Shown here piece by piece: positions 1-8,296 of a stretch of DNA of 64,000 nucleotides. The stretch is from Methylopumilus sp036745495. Lineage in GTDB: Bacteria; Pseudomonadota; Gammaproteobacteria; Burkholderiales; Methylophilaceae. Numbering within the stretch: the stretch's first letter is position 1; every line of letters begins with the position of its first letter. Below the pieces are notes generated by a model, which saw only the letters and a list, made by a program, of their open reading frames with translations, ran no database searches and was not told where the DNA came from. The DNA is taken from contig DAIOGA010000001.1 in assembly GCA_036745495.1 (NCBI GenBank), positions 1-64,000 of the forward strand. Direction: 5' to 3'. Both the position numbers and the translations under genes were made by a program.

Positions 1-65
1 ACATCAATCAAAGGAACTAGATTGAGCTCTAAATCTTCGTGTTTTTTTCCTCGTTGAAAGTTCAT
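1..65 (-). CDS. exbD: ExbD/TolR-family biopolymer transport protein, N-terminal fragment
   Basis: Reading leftward from an ATG at 65 gives MNFQRGKKHEDLELNLVPLI, then DV at the window edge. This is the usual cytoplasmic start of ExbD/TolR before its single membrane helix. An AGGAT ribosome site lies upstream. ExbD works with ExbB in the inner membrane to pass proton-motive force to TonB or a similar partner. It starts 16 bases after the exbB stop, as expected for an exbBD operon. Only about 21 codons are inside the window, so the family call rests on this start and on its neighbour. Confidence 0.8.
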   Translation of the reverse strand, partial: MNFQRGKKHEDLELNLVPLID

Positions 66-81
66 ATGTAATCCTAGTTAT

Positions 82-684
82 TTATTTACGAACACCCATA
101 GACTCAATCAGTTTGATAGCTTGTTGCTCCATATCAAAAATTAAATCTTCAACTTTGGATCTAAAGTAGCGATAAAAAATCATGGCAGGCACAGCAACAA
201 TAATTCCCGTTGCAGTGTTGTATAAAGCTACTGAAATACCTCTAGCAAATACTGCCACATCATGTCCGCTACTCGTAAACGAACTGAATAAATCAACCAT
301 ACCAATAACTGTGCCTAAGAGGCCGAGAAGAGGAGCTACAGCAGCAATAGTGCCTAATGTGGATAAATATTTTTCTAGCTTGTAATTGACTGTTCTTCCA
401 GACTCTTCTATAGCTTCTTTAATGTGAGCTGCTGAAGTATTTGAATTAGCTAACGCACTTGCAAAAATTTCACCAAGCAAAGAATGCTCTTTAATTTTAG
501 CAATCACATCTTTTTTTATCGTGCCTTGATTTAATAGCTTCTGCACTTCTGGGAGAAGATCGCTTGGCGCAACAATCTCAACTCTTAAAGACCAAAATCG
601 CTCGCCAATAATTGCTAAGGCAATAATTGATGCAAATATAAGCGGCCAAATAGGCCATCCCGCAGCTAAGATAATTTCCCACAT
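82..684 (-). CDS. exbB: MotA/TolQ/ExbB proton channel family protein
   Basis: The 200-residue protein has the ExbB/TolQ plan: membrane helix 1 at about residues 11-27, a cytoplasmic loop, then helices at about 108-132 and 150-172. The conserved APLLGLLGTVIGM segment sits at 117-129. With ExbD it forms a proton-driven motor in the inner membrane that energises outer-membrane transport through TonB, or Tol-Pal if it is TolQ. The exbD start just downstream, and the absence of tolA, tolB or pal in view, favour ExbB. It follows lolD with a 67-base gap on the same strand. Confidence 0.85.
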   Translation of the reverse strand: MWEIILAAGWPIWPLIFASIIALAIIGERFWSLRVEIVAPSDLLPEVQKLLNQGTIKKDVIAKIKEHSLLGEIFASALANSNTSAAHIKEAIEESGRTVNYKLEKYLSTLGTIAAVAPLLGLLGTVIGMVDLFSSFTSSGHDVAVFARGISVALYNTATGIIVAVPAMIFYRYFRSKVEDLIFDMEQQAIKLIESMGVRK

Positions 685-751
685 ATCTATTTCTCCAAGT
701 GTTTGATGAGCATAATTCTATCTTAATATCGAGGTTATTGCTCAAATCAAC

Positions 752-1429
752 TTACGTCTTTTTAAGCTTTCCTTGATTTAATTTGTATTGAAACTTTAAT
801 TTTGATGCTAGCTGATTATCGTGAGTAACCAAAATTAAAGTCGAGCGATTTTCTTTTGATAATTCAAGCAATAAATCGAATACAAAATGCGCCGTTCTTC
901 CATCTAAATTTCCTGTAGGTTCGTCTGCAAGAATGCACTTTGGCTTGGTGATCAAAGATCGAGCAATTGCTACTCTTTGTTTTTCGCCTCCGGATAATTG
1001 TGATGGTTTATGAGTTAATCTCTTACTTAAACCTATTCTTTTTAATAGCGCCTCAGCTTCTTTAAAAGCCTGCTTATATGAGTTTCTTCTGATTAACAAT
1101 GGAATGGCAACGTTTTCTATTGCATTAAAATCGCTAAGTAAATGATGAAATTGATAAACAAAGCCTAAATGGGTATTTCTCAAAATTCCCAAATCATCCT
1201 GACTTAGAGATGCGATATCTTGATCTAAAATTTTTACCTGCCCCGACGAGGCTTTTTCAAGTCCAGCCATAAGATGAAGCAGCGTACTTTTTCCAGAGCC
1301 AGAAACTCCAACAATGGCCGTGTGATCGCCTTCAAAAATATCAAGATTTAGCTTGCTAATAATAGGTTCGTCTAAACCAGAGAAAGTTTTAGATAAATTT
1401 TTACATGTTATAAGTATTTTTTTAGTCAT
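752..1429 (-). CDS. lolD: Lipoprotein-releasing ABC transporter ATP-binding protein LolD
   Basis: A 225-residue ABC ATPase. Walker A (GVSGSGKST) is at 41-49, the LSGGEKQR signature at 145-152 and Walker B (ILADEP, catalytic Glu 170) at 166-171. LolD powers LolC/E in extracting outer-membrane lipoproteins from the inner membrane and passing them to LolA. Its start overlaps the end of lolC by 8 bases, indicating translational coupling. The length and the LolC neighbour separate it from MacB- or FtsE-type ATPases. No lolE-like second permease is adjacent, so the transporter may be a LolC/F homodimer type; that is inference. Confidence 0.94.
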   Translation of the reverse strand: MTKKILITCKNLSKTFSGLDEPIISKLNLDIFEGDHTAIVGVSGSGKSTLLHLMAGLEKASSGQVKILDQDIASLSQDDLGILRNTHLGFVYQFHHLLSDFNAIENVAIPLLIRRNSYKQAFKEAEALLKRIGLSKRLTHKPSQLSGGEKQRVAIARSLITKPKCILADEPTGNLDGRTAHFVFDLLLELSKENRSTLILVTHDNQLASKLKFQYKLNQGKLKKT

Positions 1430-2690
1430 GTTTTAAAGCCTCAGCAGGTGAGGCGCTAGATGCTTTTATACTAGGATAAATTGTGGCAACGACCGACAAT
1501 AAAATAGAGATTGAAGCAATGGCGCTTACGTCACTTAATAAAAGCTTGGAAGGTACTTCAGAAATATAATAAATATCTTTAGATAAAAATTGAACATTAA
1601 ATAAATGCTCAATAAAGGGAACAATTGTATGAATATTAAGCGCGATTGCGACCCCTAAAAACACACCGGCGACAGTTCCAATGATGCCTATTAAGGAGCC
1701 TTGGATGATAAATATATAAAGAATGCTTTTTGGTGTTGCTCCGTATGTCCTAAGAATGGCAATATCTGATCTTTTGTCAGTGACTGCCATCACCAATGTT
1801 GATACTATATTAAATGCAGCAACAGCAATAATTAACATCAAAATAATAAACATCACCCTCTTTTCCATCTGCACAGCTGAGAAGAAATTCGCGTGCTTTC
1901 TTGTCCAGTCACTGACATAAAAAACACCTGATTCTGAAAGTTGATTTGACAATTTTTCTGCGACTACAGGTGCTAAAAAAAGATCATTAATTCTTACTCT
2001 AACGCCAGAAACAGCATCGTTCATTTGAAGAAATTTTTGGGCATCCTCTAAATTCATTAACGCCATTCCAGAATCATATTCATACATTCCGATTTCAAAA
2101 ATACCCACAACGTTGAATTGTCGCATTCTAGGAAATGTGCCTGCGGGTGTATAAGACCCCTGCGGGATTAGAATGTTAACTTTATCTCCAACGACAATAC
2201 CTAATTGCTTTGCAGCATCTACGCCTAAAATAATATTAAATGTATTAGCTTTTAAATCAGATAAATGGCCTACTTTAACTTTCTTATCTAAATCATCTAC
2301 ATCAGCTTCAAGGTCTGATGAAATTCCTCGAAGCATAATTCCTTGGCTTCCATATTCGCTAACCAACATCCCCTGACCGTCCACATATGGTGCCGAACCT
2401 TTTACATCAGAAATTTCATGAAGCTTTCTTGTTAAGTCTTCCCAATGAGTTAATGTATTGTTTGAGCTTGTAATTTCAATGTGAGAAGCCACTCCGAGAA
2501 TGCGTGTTCGAAGCTCATCTTGAAAACCATTCATGACAGACAGAATAATAATGAGTGCCGAAACTCCAAGCGCTATCCCCACCATGCTTGTCATTGAAAT
2601 AAAAGATATGAAGCTATTTTTTTGCTTAAATTTTATATATCTATAAGCAATCCAAACTTCAAAAGGTATGTATTTATTGAGCGAAGACAT
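1422..2690 (-). CDS. lolC: Lipoprotein-releasing system transmembrane protein LolC/LolE family
   Basis: The permease has one N-terminal membrane helix (IGxALGVSALIIILSVMNGF region), a large periplasmic MacB-like domain, and three C-terminal helices ending in an FtsX domain. This is the LolC/E/F arrangement. With LolD it sorts lipoproteins to the outer membrane. I take the start at 2690 (MSSLNKYIPF), which matches family N-termini; an upstream in-frame ATG at 2717 would add nine residues. Neither has a convincing ribosome site. It diverges from ribE, with only 22 to 49 bases between starts, so promoters probably lie partly inside coding sequence. Confidence 0.92.
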   Translation of the reverse strand: MSSLNKYIPFEVWIAYRYIKFKQKNSFISFISMTSMVGIALGVSALIIILSVMNGFQDELRTRILGVASHIEITSSNNTLTHWEDLTRKLHEISDVKGSAPYVDGQGMLVSEYGSQGIMLRGISSDLEADVDDLDKKVKVGHLSDLKANTFNIILGVDAAKQLGIVVGDKVNILIPQGSYTPAGTFPRMRQFNVVGIFEIGMYEYDSGMALMNLEDAQKFLQMNDAVSGVRVRINDLFLAPVVAEKLSNQLSESGVFYVSDWTRKHANFFSAVQMEKRVMFIILMLIIAVAAFNIVSTLVMAVTDKRSDIAILRTYGATPKSILYIFIIQGSLIGIIGTVAGVFLGVAIALNIHTIVPFIEHLFNVQFLSKDIYYISEVPSKLLLSDVSAIASISILLSVVATIYPSIKASSASPAEALKHD

Positions 2691-2739
2691 TTGCTTTATT
2701 TTATCAGGGTTATACATTCTAATCTGATAAAATCACCTT

Positions 2740-3327
2740 ATGTTCACAGGCATTATTCAATCCATTGGCTTAATAAAAAAAATTGAATCTTTAAAAAAAG
2801 ATGCTCGCATTACTATTGCGTATAAGCCAAATCAAATAAAGGCAAGCAGTCTTGGTGACAGCATATCGGTAAATGGTGTATGCCTTACCATCCAAAAAAA
2901 ACAAAAAAATCAATTTACCTTTCATGTATCCGAAGAAACATTAAATAGAACTATAGCCTTTACGGAAAAATCTCTAGTAAATTTAGAGAGTGCACTTTTA
3001 TACAATGGAAAAGTAGGCGGTCATTTTGTAACAGGTCATATTGATGGCATAGGAAAAATTGCCAGCGTTAAAACCACCAGCCAATGTTGGATTCTTGAAA
3101 TAAAGCCCCCTAAAAGCCTACTTAAATTTATCGCTGAAAAAGGATCCATTGCGATCAATGGAGTCAGCCTTACGGTAAATTCAATTAAGAACGATAAATT
3201 TAAAGTAAATATTATTCCTTTTACTTTAAAAGAAACAAACTTGGGAAATCTAACCAAGGGAAGTGAAATTAATCTGGAAATAGATTTAATTGCAAGATAT
3301 CTCGAAAACATACTTAAAAGAAAATAA
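2740..3327 (+). CDS. ribE: Riboflavin synthase alpha subunit
   Basis: Begins with the family hallmark MFTGIIQ and is 195 residues, close to the usual length. It contains two tandem lumazine-binding barrels: residues about 1-95 with SVNGVCLT and GGHFVTGHIDG, and 97-190 with SIAINGVSLTVN. It converts two 6,7-dimethyl-8-ribityllumazine molecules to riboflavin plus the pyrimidinedione. It is followed after 7 bases by ribBX, which makes one lumazine precursor. ribH (lumazine synthase), often adjacent in this group, is not in the window. Confidence 0.96.
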   Translation: MFTGIIQSIGLIKKIESLKKDARITIAYKPNQIKASSLGDSISVNGVCLTIQKKQKNQFTFHVSEETLNRTIAFTEKSLVNLESALLYNGKVGGHFVTGHIDGIGKIASVKTTSQCWILEIKPPKSLLKFIAEKGSIAINGVSLTVNSIKNDKFKVNIIPFTLKETNLGNLTKGSEINLEIDLIARYLENILKRK

Positions 3328-3334
3328 AGAATAA

Positions 3335-4417
3335 ATGATCCGTCCGATAGTTGAAATTATTGAAGATATTAAACAAGGCAAAATGGTTATCCTTGTGGAT
3401 GAGGAAAACAGAGAGAATGAAGGCGATCTCGTTCTTGCTGCAGAGTTTGCTAATTCAGACCATATTAACTTTATGTCTAAATTCGGACGCGGCCTTATTT
3501 GTCTCACGCTAACTGAAGAAAAGTGCAAGATGCTGGAATTACCGTTAATGGTCCAAGAAAACGAAACTCGCTTAGGGACTAATTTTACGGTATCTATTGA
3601 GGCAGCTGAGGGAGTCACCACGGGGATCTCAGCCAATGATAGAGCCACTACAATCAAGGCTGCTATACATAAAAAAGCTACTTCAAAAAGCATTGTAAGG
3701 CCAGGCCATATATTCCCATTGATATCTAAAAAAGGTGGTGTGCTTGTGAGAGCTGGACATACCGAAGCAGGTTGTGATCTTGCTCAACTTGCGGGCTTAG
3801 AATCAGCATCGGTAATATGTGAAATTCTTAATGAAGATGGAAATATGGCAAGACTTCCAGATTTAATTAAATTTTCTGAGCAGCACAATATTAAGATTGG
3901 AACAATTGCAGATCTTATTGAATATCGAAGAAAGAATGAGAAATTAATTGAAAAATTAATCGAAAAAAATATCTTAACGCCTTATGGTGAAATGAAATTA
4001 ATCTTATATAAAGATAAGATTTTAGAAGAAAGTCACATTGCCCTTGTAAAAGGTGAAATTCAAAAAGATAAGGAAACTATTGTAAGAGTTCATGAGCCTT
4101 TGTCAGTCATAGACCTTTTGGATATGGAAGATAAAAAACATTCATGGAATGCATTAAAGGCTATTAAAAAAATAAGTGAAGATGGTGGCGTCCTAATTTT
4201 TATCAATCACAATACAAACACAAATGATCTTTTGGGCATCTTGAAAACAGACAATACTGTGCCATTAAAAAGTAATAACGATTTAAGAAATTACGGGATT
4301 GGCTCTCAGATATTAGTGGATTTAGGGGTTAAAAAAATGAAACTACTATCTACCCCAAGAAAAATGCCAAGCATGATTGGTTTTGGCCTTGAAATTACAG
4401 GTTACATAGAAAATTAA
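3335..4417 (+). CDS. ribB: RibBX: DHBP synthase fused to a degenerate GTP cyclohydrolase II domain
   Basis: The N-terminal half (about 1-205) is a complete 3,4-dihydroxy-2-butanone-4-phosphate synthase with the acidic loop DEENRENEGD at 22-31 and GHTEAGCDLA at 141-150. It forms the four-carbon precursor for lumazine. The C-terminal half resembles GTP cyclohydrolase II (RibA), but after RVH at 251-253 it reads EPLSVIDLL, and the zinc-binding cysteine cluster of active RibA is absent. Such fusions are known as RibBX and lack cyclohydrolase activity. An active RibA should therefore be encoded elsewhere. The 360-residue length is normal for the fusion. Confidence 0.93.
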   Translation: MIRPIVEIIEDIKQGKMVILVDEENRENEGDLVLAAEFANSDHINFMSKFGRGLICLTLTEEKCKMLELPLMVQENETRLGTNFTVSIEAAEGVTTGISANDRATTIKAAIHKKATSKSIVRPGHIFPLISKKGGVLVRAGHTEAGCDLAQLAGLESASVICEILNEDGNMARLPDLIKFSEQHNIKIGTIADLIEYRRKNEKLIEKLIEKNILTPYGEMKLILYKDKILEESHIALVKGEIQKDKETIVRVHEPLSVIDLLDMEDKKHSWNALKAIKKISEDGGVLIFINHNTNTNDLLGILKTDNTVPLKSNNDLRNYGIGSQILVDLGVKKMKLLSTPRKMPSMIGFGLEITGYIEN

Positions 4418-4574
4418 TATGTGCCATTAATAAATTATGCTAAAATAATGACATTGAAAAATTATAGAAAAAATAATTTTAAAGCGCACTGTCAAACTGA
4501 CTTCACGTCAGTTTTTTTTTCGAAAAAAACCCCCTCCATTAGCCTAAATTTAAAACTAAGCAAAAAAATTTGCC
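4418..4574 (+). other. Intergenic region between ribBX and ruvX
   Basis: Holds an AT-only 8-bp hairpin (4458-4465 with 4473-4480) followed by a strong intrinsic terminator. No open frame, tRNA or recognisable sRNA is visible. The ribH and nusB genes that often follow ribBA in betaproteobacteria are absent here. Confidence 0.5.
4494..4519 (+). terminator. Rho-independent terminator of the ribE-ribBX operon
   Basis: Perfect 8-bp stem AAACTGAC / GTCAGTTT with a 5-base loop (TTCAC), followed directly by an unbroken T run. It ends transcription from the riboflavin genes before ruvX. Confidence 0.88.
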
Positions 4575-5027
4575 ATGTTAATTAAGGAAAATCATTATCA
4601 ATCTGGCAAACAAAAAGAAGGGAATGTCATAGGGTTTGATTTTGGACAAAAGCGCATAGGCGTTGCGGTTGGGAACAATATATCCAAGACAGCTCAAGCT
4701 TTAATCACCATCGACTCCTCATCGAATAATCAAAAATTTGAAGCAATACAAAAAATTATAGAAGAATGGCAACCCATCTCTATCGTTGTTGGCATTCCAT
4801 TTAATGTAGATGGCTCTGAACATAAAGTCACAAATCTATCTAAAAAATTCGCTAAACAGCTAGAACAAAAATATTCATTACCTACTCATCTTATTGATGA
4901 ACGCTACACTTCGATTGAAGCTAGCCATGAAATTAAAGATCAAAAAATTGATTTAAAGAAAAAGAAACTTTTAATTGATCAAATAGCTGCAAAAATTATT
5001 TTACAATCTTATCTTGATCAAATTTAA
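4575..5027 (+). CDS. ruvX: RuvX/YqgF family Holliday junction resolvase-like nuclease
   Basis: 150 residues with an RNase H-like fold. The catalytic first strand GFDFGQKRIGVAVG is at about 20-33 and the conserved VGIPFNVDG and DERYTS motifs follow. YqgF proteins act in 5' end processing of pre-16S rRNA and possibly in recombination. No ribosome site precedes the ATG at 4575, but no alternative start lies between it and the first motif. The gene sits upstream of pyrR with an 8-base gap; yqgF-pyrR-pyrB is a common arrangement in beta- and gammaproteobacteria. Confidence 0.9.
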   Translation: MLIKENHYQSGKQKEGNVIGFDFGQKRIGVAVGNNISKTAQALITIDSSSNNQKFEAIQKIIEEWQPISIVVGIPFNVDGSEHKVTNLSKKFAKQLEQKYSLPTHLIDERYTSIEASHEIKDQKIDLKKKKLLIDQIAAKIILQSYLDQI

Positions 5028-5035
5028 CTTAAAAA

Positions 5036-5536
5036 ATGACCCTACCTAACGCAGAAAAACTCGTAGAAACCTTAACAAATAAAATCAATGAAATAATTGA
5101 TGACAAGACTGTTCTCATTGGCGTTCAGCGCGGCGGAGAACTTATTCTTCAAAAAATTTTGCCTAGTTTAAAAAATACTGTCGCAACAGGTTCAATTGAC
5201 ACATCGTTCTATAGGGATGACTTTTCAAGTCGCGGCTTAAAAGTTAAAAATAAGCCCTCACAAATTGATACAGAAATTAATGATAAGCATATTATTCTTA
5301 TTGACGATGTATTTTCTACGGGAAGAACTGTTCGCGCTGCTATGAATGAAATTTTTGACTATGGAAGACCTGCAAAAATTACATTAGCTGTTTTAGTCGA
5401 TCGTAATGAGCAAGAGCTTCCTATTGCCCCTCAGATTTATATTGAAAAAATTAGTCTAAATAAAAATCAACATTTAGAGCTTGGATTAGATGAAAATAAA
5501 AAATTCATCTTTCAGCTAAAGGAGTGTCATGTTTAA
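5036..5536 (+). CDS. pyrR: PyrR bifunctional pyrimidine regulator / uracil phosphoribosyltransferase
   Basis: 166 residues in the type I phosphoribosyltransferase fold. The PRPP loop HIILIDDVFSTGRTVRAAM lies at about 84-102 and the early VLIGVQRGGE segment is also conserved. In Gram-positives PyrR binds pyr mRNA; in proteobacteria the homologue next to pyrB is mainly credited with uracil phosphoribosyltransferase activity and possibly regulation. Its end overlaps pyrB by 8 bases. No attenuator hairpin is visible between them, so an mRNA-binding role cannot be read from the sequence. Confidence 0.92.
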   Translation: MTLPNAEKLVETLTNKINEIIDDKTVLIGVQRGGELILQKILPSLKNTVATGSIDTSFYRDDFSSRGLKVKNKPSQIDTEINDKHIILIDDVFSTGRTVRAAMNEIFDYGRPAKITLAVLVDRNEQELPIAPQIYIEKISLNKNQHLELGLDENKKFIFQLKECHV

Positions 5537-6482
5537 TCCTCAGCTGAATAGCAAAGGCAACTTAAACCATCTTCTATCTATTGAGGGTTTATCTAAAGAA
5601 AAAATTATTCAAATATTGGATACGGCAGAGTCATTTTTAAAGATAGGTGAGAGAGATGTTAAAAAAGTGCCTATATTAAGAGGAAAAACGGTATGTAATG
5701 TTTTCTTTGAAAACAGCACAAGAACAAGAACTACTTTTGAAATTGCCGCCAAAAGACTTTCTGCTGATGTCATTAATTTAAATGTAGCCACCTCGTCTCA
5801 ATCTAAAGGCGAAACCATTTTAGACACGATCAATAATTTAATTGCCATGAATGCAGATATTTTTGTTGTAAGACATTCATCATCGGGCGCCGCTCATTTT
5901 ATTGCGTCACATGTAAAGCCGAATATCCATATTATTAATGCGGGTGATGGAAATCACTCCCATCCCACCCAGGGATTGCTAGATGCTTTTACTATCAGAA
6001 AATATAAAACTAACTTTAATAAGTTAAAAGTGGCCATTGTGGGAGACATTTTGCATTCTAGAGTTGCTCGATCCAACATTCACGCATTAAATATACTTGG
6101 CGTTCCTGAAATTAGAGTAATTGCTCCCAAAACATTACTTCCTTCAGAAATTGAGAAATTAGGTGTGCATGTATTTCATGATATTGATAAAGGGCTTAAA
6201 GATGTAGATGTCATTATGATGTTAAGGATTCAAAATGAGAGAATGGATGGTGTCATGCTTCCTTCCCAAGAAGAATATTTTAAAACTTATGGATTAAATC
6301 AAACACGACTAGACTTAGCAAAAAAAGATGCAATAGTTATGCACCCAGGCCCAATGAATAGAGGCGTAGAAATAGACTCAGCGGTTGCGGATAGCGAGCA
6401 ATCCGTTATCCTTCCCCAGGTTACTTTTGGAATTGCGGTGAGAATGGCTGTGATGGCAATTTTAGCAGGACAACACTCATGA
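5529..6482 (+). CDS. pyrB: Aspartate carbamoyltransferase catalytic subunit
   Basis: 317 residues. The carbamoyl-phosphate loop FFENSTRTRTTFE is at about 58-70, with HPTQGLLD and the C-terminal HPGPMNRGVEIDS. It condenses carbamoyl phosphate and aspartate in pyrimidine synthesis. No pyrI regulatory subunit follows; instead the stop overlaps the start of an inactive dihydroorotase homologue (ATGA overlap). This is the class A ATCase arrangement known from Pseudomonas, where PyrB needs the PyrC-prime partner for assembly. Confidence 0.96.
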   Translation: MFNPQLNSKGNLNHLLSIEGLSKEKIIQILDTAESFLKIGERDVKKVPILRGKTVCNVFFENSTRTRTTFEIAAKRLSADVINLNVATSSQSKGETILDTINNLIAMNADIFVVRHSSSGAAHFIASHVKPNIHIINAGDGNHSHPTQGLLDAFTIRKYKTNFNKLKVAIVGDILHSRVARSNIHALNILGVPEIRVIAPKTLLPSEIEKLGVHVFHDIDKGLKDVDVIMMLRIQNERMDGVMLPSQEEYFKTYGLNQTRLDLAKKDAIVMHPGPMNRGVEIDSAVADSEQSVILPQVTFGIAVRMAVMAILAGQHS

Positions 6483-7320
6483 GTATTTTAATTAAAAATG
6501 GTCGGGTAATTGACCCAAAAAATAATATTGATGCAAATTTAGATGTCTTGATCGCAGATGGAAAAATTTCAGAATTAAATAAAAATATAGATCCAAAAAA
6601 AGCAACACAGATTATTGATGCCTCAAAAAAAATAGTTATCCCAGGCATCGTAGACCTTCAATTAAATTTAAGAGAGCCTGGCAATCAATACAAATCGACA
6701 TTAGAAAGTGAAATGAAAGCGGCAAACGCTGGTGGGATTACTGGTATGGTATGCCCTCCAGATACCACGCCTATTCTAGATGAGCCCGGCCTTGTAAAAA
6801 TGCTAAAGAACAAATCTGAAGCGCTCAAATTAGGCAATGTGTACCCTCTTGGTGCGCTCACTCAAAAATTAAATGGAAAATTATTAACTGAAATAAATGA
6901 TTTATATGAATCAGGTTGTATTGGATTTTCTCAAGCAGAAAAACCTATCCAAGATACAGAGGTTCTTTATAGATCATTTCAATATCTCTCAACATTTAAT
7001 TTCAAAGCATTTTTAAGGGCTGAAGATGCCTATTTATCAGAAAAAGGCATTATAAATGCAGGCGAAATTTCGACTCGACTTGGATTAAAAGGCATTCAAA
7101 GCATTAGTGAAACCACTGCTATTAATAAAATATTGGAAATAGCGGACTTAACTAAAACCAAAGTTCATTTAAATAAAATATCAACAGCTGAAGGATTAAA
7201 TTTAATAAAAATAGCCAAAAAAAATGGTGTCAATGTAACTTGCGACGTTTCTATCCACCAAATTTTTCTTACAGACAATGATATTGGCTTCTTTAACACA
7301 AATTGTTTTTTAAAGCCTCC
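6479..7320 (+). CDS. pyrX: Noncatalytic dihydroorotase homologue (PyrX / PyrC-prime), 3' end lost in assembly gap
   Basis: About 280 residues are visible before an N run; family members are about 420. It is clearly dihydroorotase-like, but the metal-binding DxHxHxREPG motif reads DLQLNLREPG (59-68), with both histidines replaced by Gln 61 and Asn 63. A later HxED position reads RAED. It therefore cannot bind the usual metals. In Pseudomonas such a protein is the structural partner of PyrB. The 4-base overlap with pyrB fits that. A true pyrC should lie elsewhere. The end is unknown because of the gap, not because of a seen stop. Confidence 0.9.
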
Positions 7321-7420
7321 NNNNNNNNNNNNNNNNNNNNNNNNNNNNNNNNNNNNNNNNNNNNNNNNNNNNNNNNNNNNNNNNNNNNNNNNNNNNNNNN
7401 NNNNNNNNNNNNNNNNNNNN
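7321..7420. other. Assembly gap (100 N)
   Basis: Exactly 100 N. The flanks do not overlap: the left side is mid-pyrX, the right side is the end of a different gene. The true missing length must hold about 140 pyrX codons plus the start of the next gene, so it is well above 100 bases. Confidence 0.99.
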
Positions 7421-7421
7421 A

Positions 7422-7475
7422 AAACCAGCAGCTAGAAAACCAGCAGCTAAAAGAAAACCAGCAGCTAAGAAATAA
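7422..7475 (+). CDS. C-terminal tail of a Lys/Pro/Ala-rich histone H1-like DNA-binding protein (partial)
   Basis: The frame right of the gap reads KPAARKPAAKRKPAAKK and stops with TAA at 7473-7475. The tandem KPAA(R/K) units are typical of low-complexity tails of bacterial histone H1-like or HU-extension proteins that condense DNA. The upstream part is lost in the gap, so the core domain is unknown. Two strong terminators follow, suggesting an abundantly transcribed gene. The near-identical DNA repeats may be why the assembly broke here. The family call is inference from composition. Confidence 0.6.
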   Translation, partial: KPAARKPAAKRKPAAKK

Positions 7476-7480
7476 ATATA

Positions 7481-7504
7481 ACGGGACTTTAAGTCCCGTT
7501 TTTT
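7481..7504 (+). terminator. Rho-independent terminator after the histone-like gene
   Basis: Perfect 8-bp stem ACGGGACT / AGTCCCGT with a 3-base loop and a T run, starting 5 bases after the stop codon. Confidence 0.9.
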
Positions 7505-7534
7505 ATTAGCAAGTTCTTTGTTGCTAAACATACT

Positions 7535-7570
7535 AAAACCAAGCAAACTTCAATTTTGCTTGGTTTTTTT
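7535..7570 (+). terminator. Second tandem Rho-independent terminator
   Basis: Perfect 13-bp stem AAAACCAAGCAAA / TTTGCTTGGTTTT, 7-base loop, ending in seven T. It lies 30 bases after the first terminator and 9 bases before yggS. Confidence 0.88.
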
Positions 7571-7579
7571 ATTTAACTA

Positions 7580-8296
7580 ATGTCCACTATCTCCCAAAAT
7601 ATTTCTCAAATTCATAACGATATTCAAGAAGCTTCTGCTATCAATGCTTCTCATGAAAAAGTTACTTTAGTAGCTGTGAGCAAAGGCCAGAACTTTAATA
7701 AAATAATTGAGGCTTTTGATGTTGGCATTTTAAATTTTGGGGAAAATTACCTTCAAGAAGCGCTCGACAAAAAAAAGCAGCTAGAAAAATTTCCAATTCA
7801 ATGGCATTTTTTGGGTCCCATTCAAAGCAATAAATGCAAACTTATTGCAGAAAATTTTAATTGGGTACATAGCGTTGACAGACTAAAAGTCATGAAATTA
7901 CTTAACGATAATAGACCTTTAAATATCCCGCCTTTAAATATTTGCATCCAAATCAATACGAGCGGGGAAGAAACTAAAAGTGGCATCCCAATTAAAGATG
8001 CAAAAACACAACTAATAGGACTCATTCAAGCACTCAATGAACTTCCTAATCTTAAACTAAGAGGTATTATGTCTATACCCTCCAACACAGAAGATATCAA
8101 ACAAATTATTGATGAATTTAAGGCTATGCACATACTTTATAGCGAACTCAAGAATGAAATTGATACCATTGATACCTTATCTATGGGGATGTCGAGTGAC
8201 TTTAAGCTAGCAATTGAATATGGCTCAAATCTTGTTAGAATTGGAACCGCTATTTTTGGAGCGCGAGCCATAAAAACTCAAGGGGACGATAATTGA
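7580..8296 (+). CDS. yggS: YggS family pyridoxal 5'-phosphate homeostasis protein
   Basis: 238 residues of the PLPBP/YggS alanine-racemase-like fold. The PLP lysine is in VAVSKG (K35), with conserved FGENYLQEA, WHFLGPIQSNK and the C-terminal GMSSDF and VRIGTAIFG. These proteins bind PLP and balance the vitamin B6 pool without a known catalytic reaction. The start follows the terminator by only 9 bases, so its promoter must overlap the terminator region. The stop overlaps the TTG start of proC, the usual yggS-proC pair. Confidence 0.93.
   Translation: MSTISQNISQIHNDIQEASAINASHEKVTLVAVSKGQNFNKIIEAFDVGILNFGENYLQEALDKKKQLEKFPIQWHFLGPIQSNKCKLIAENFNWVHSVDRLKVMKLLNDNRPLNIPPLNICIQINTSGEETKSGIPIKDAKTQLIGLIQALNELPNLKLRGIMSIPSNTEDIKQIIDEFKAMHILYSELKNEIDTIDTLSMGMSSDFKLAIEYGSNLVRIGTAIFGARAIKTQGDDN

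Noticed and set aside
3286..3693. 135-codon open frame on the minus strand over the ribE-ribBX junction
   Set aside because: Antisense to well-conserved ribE and ribBX domains; no ribosome site or family resemblance.
7421..7472. Short repeats resembling a small CRISPR or minisatellite
   Set aside because: The repeats are in-frame codons for KPAA units ending in a stop codon, with no spacers.
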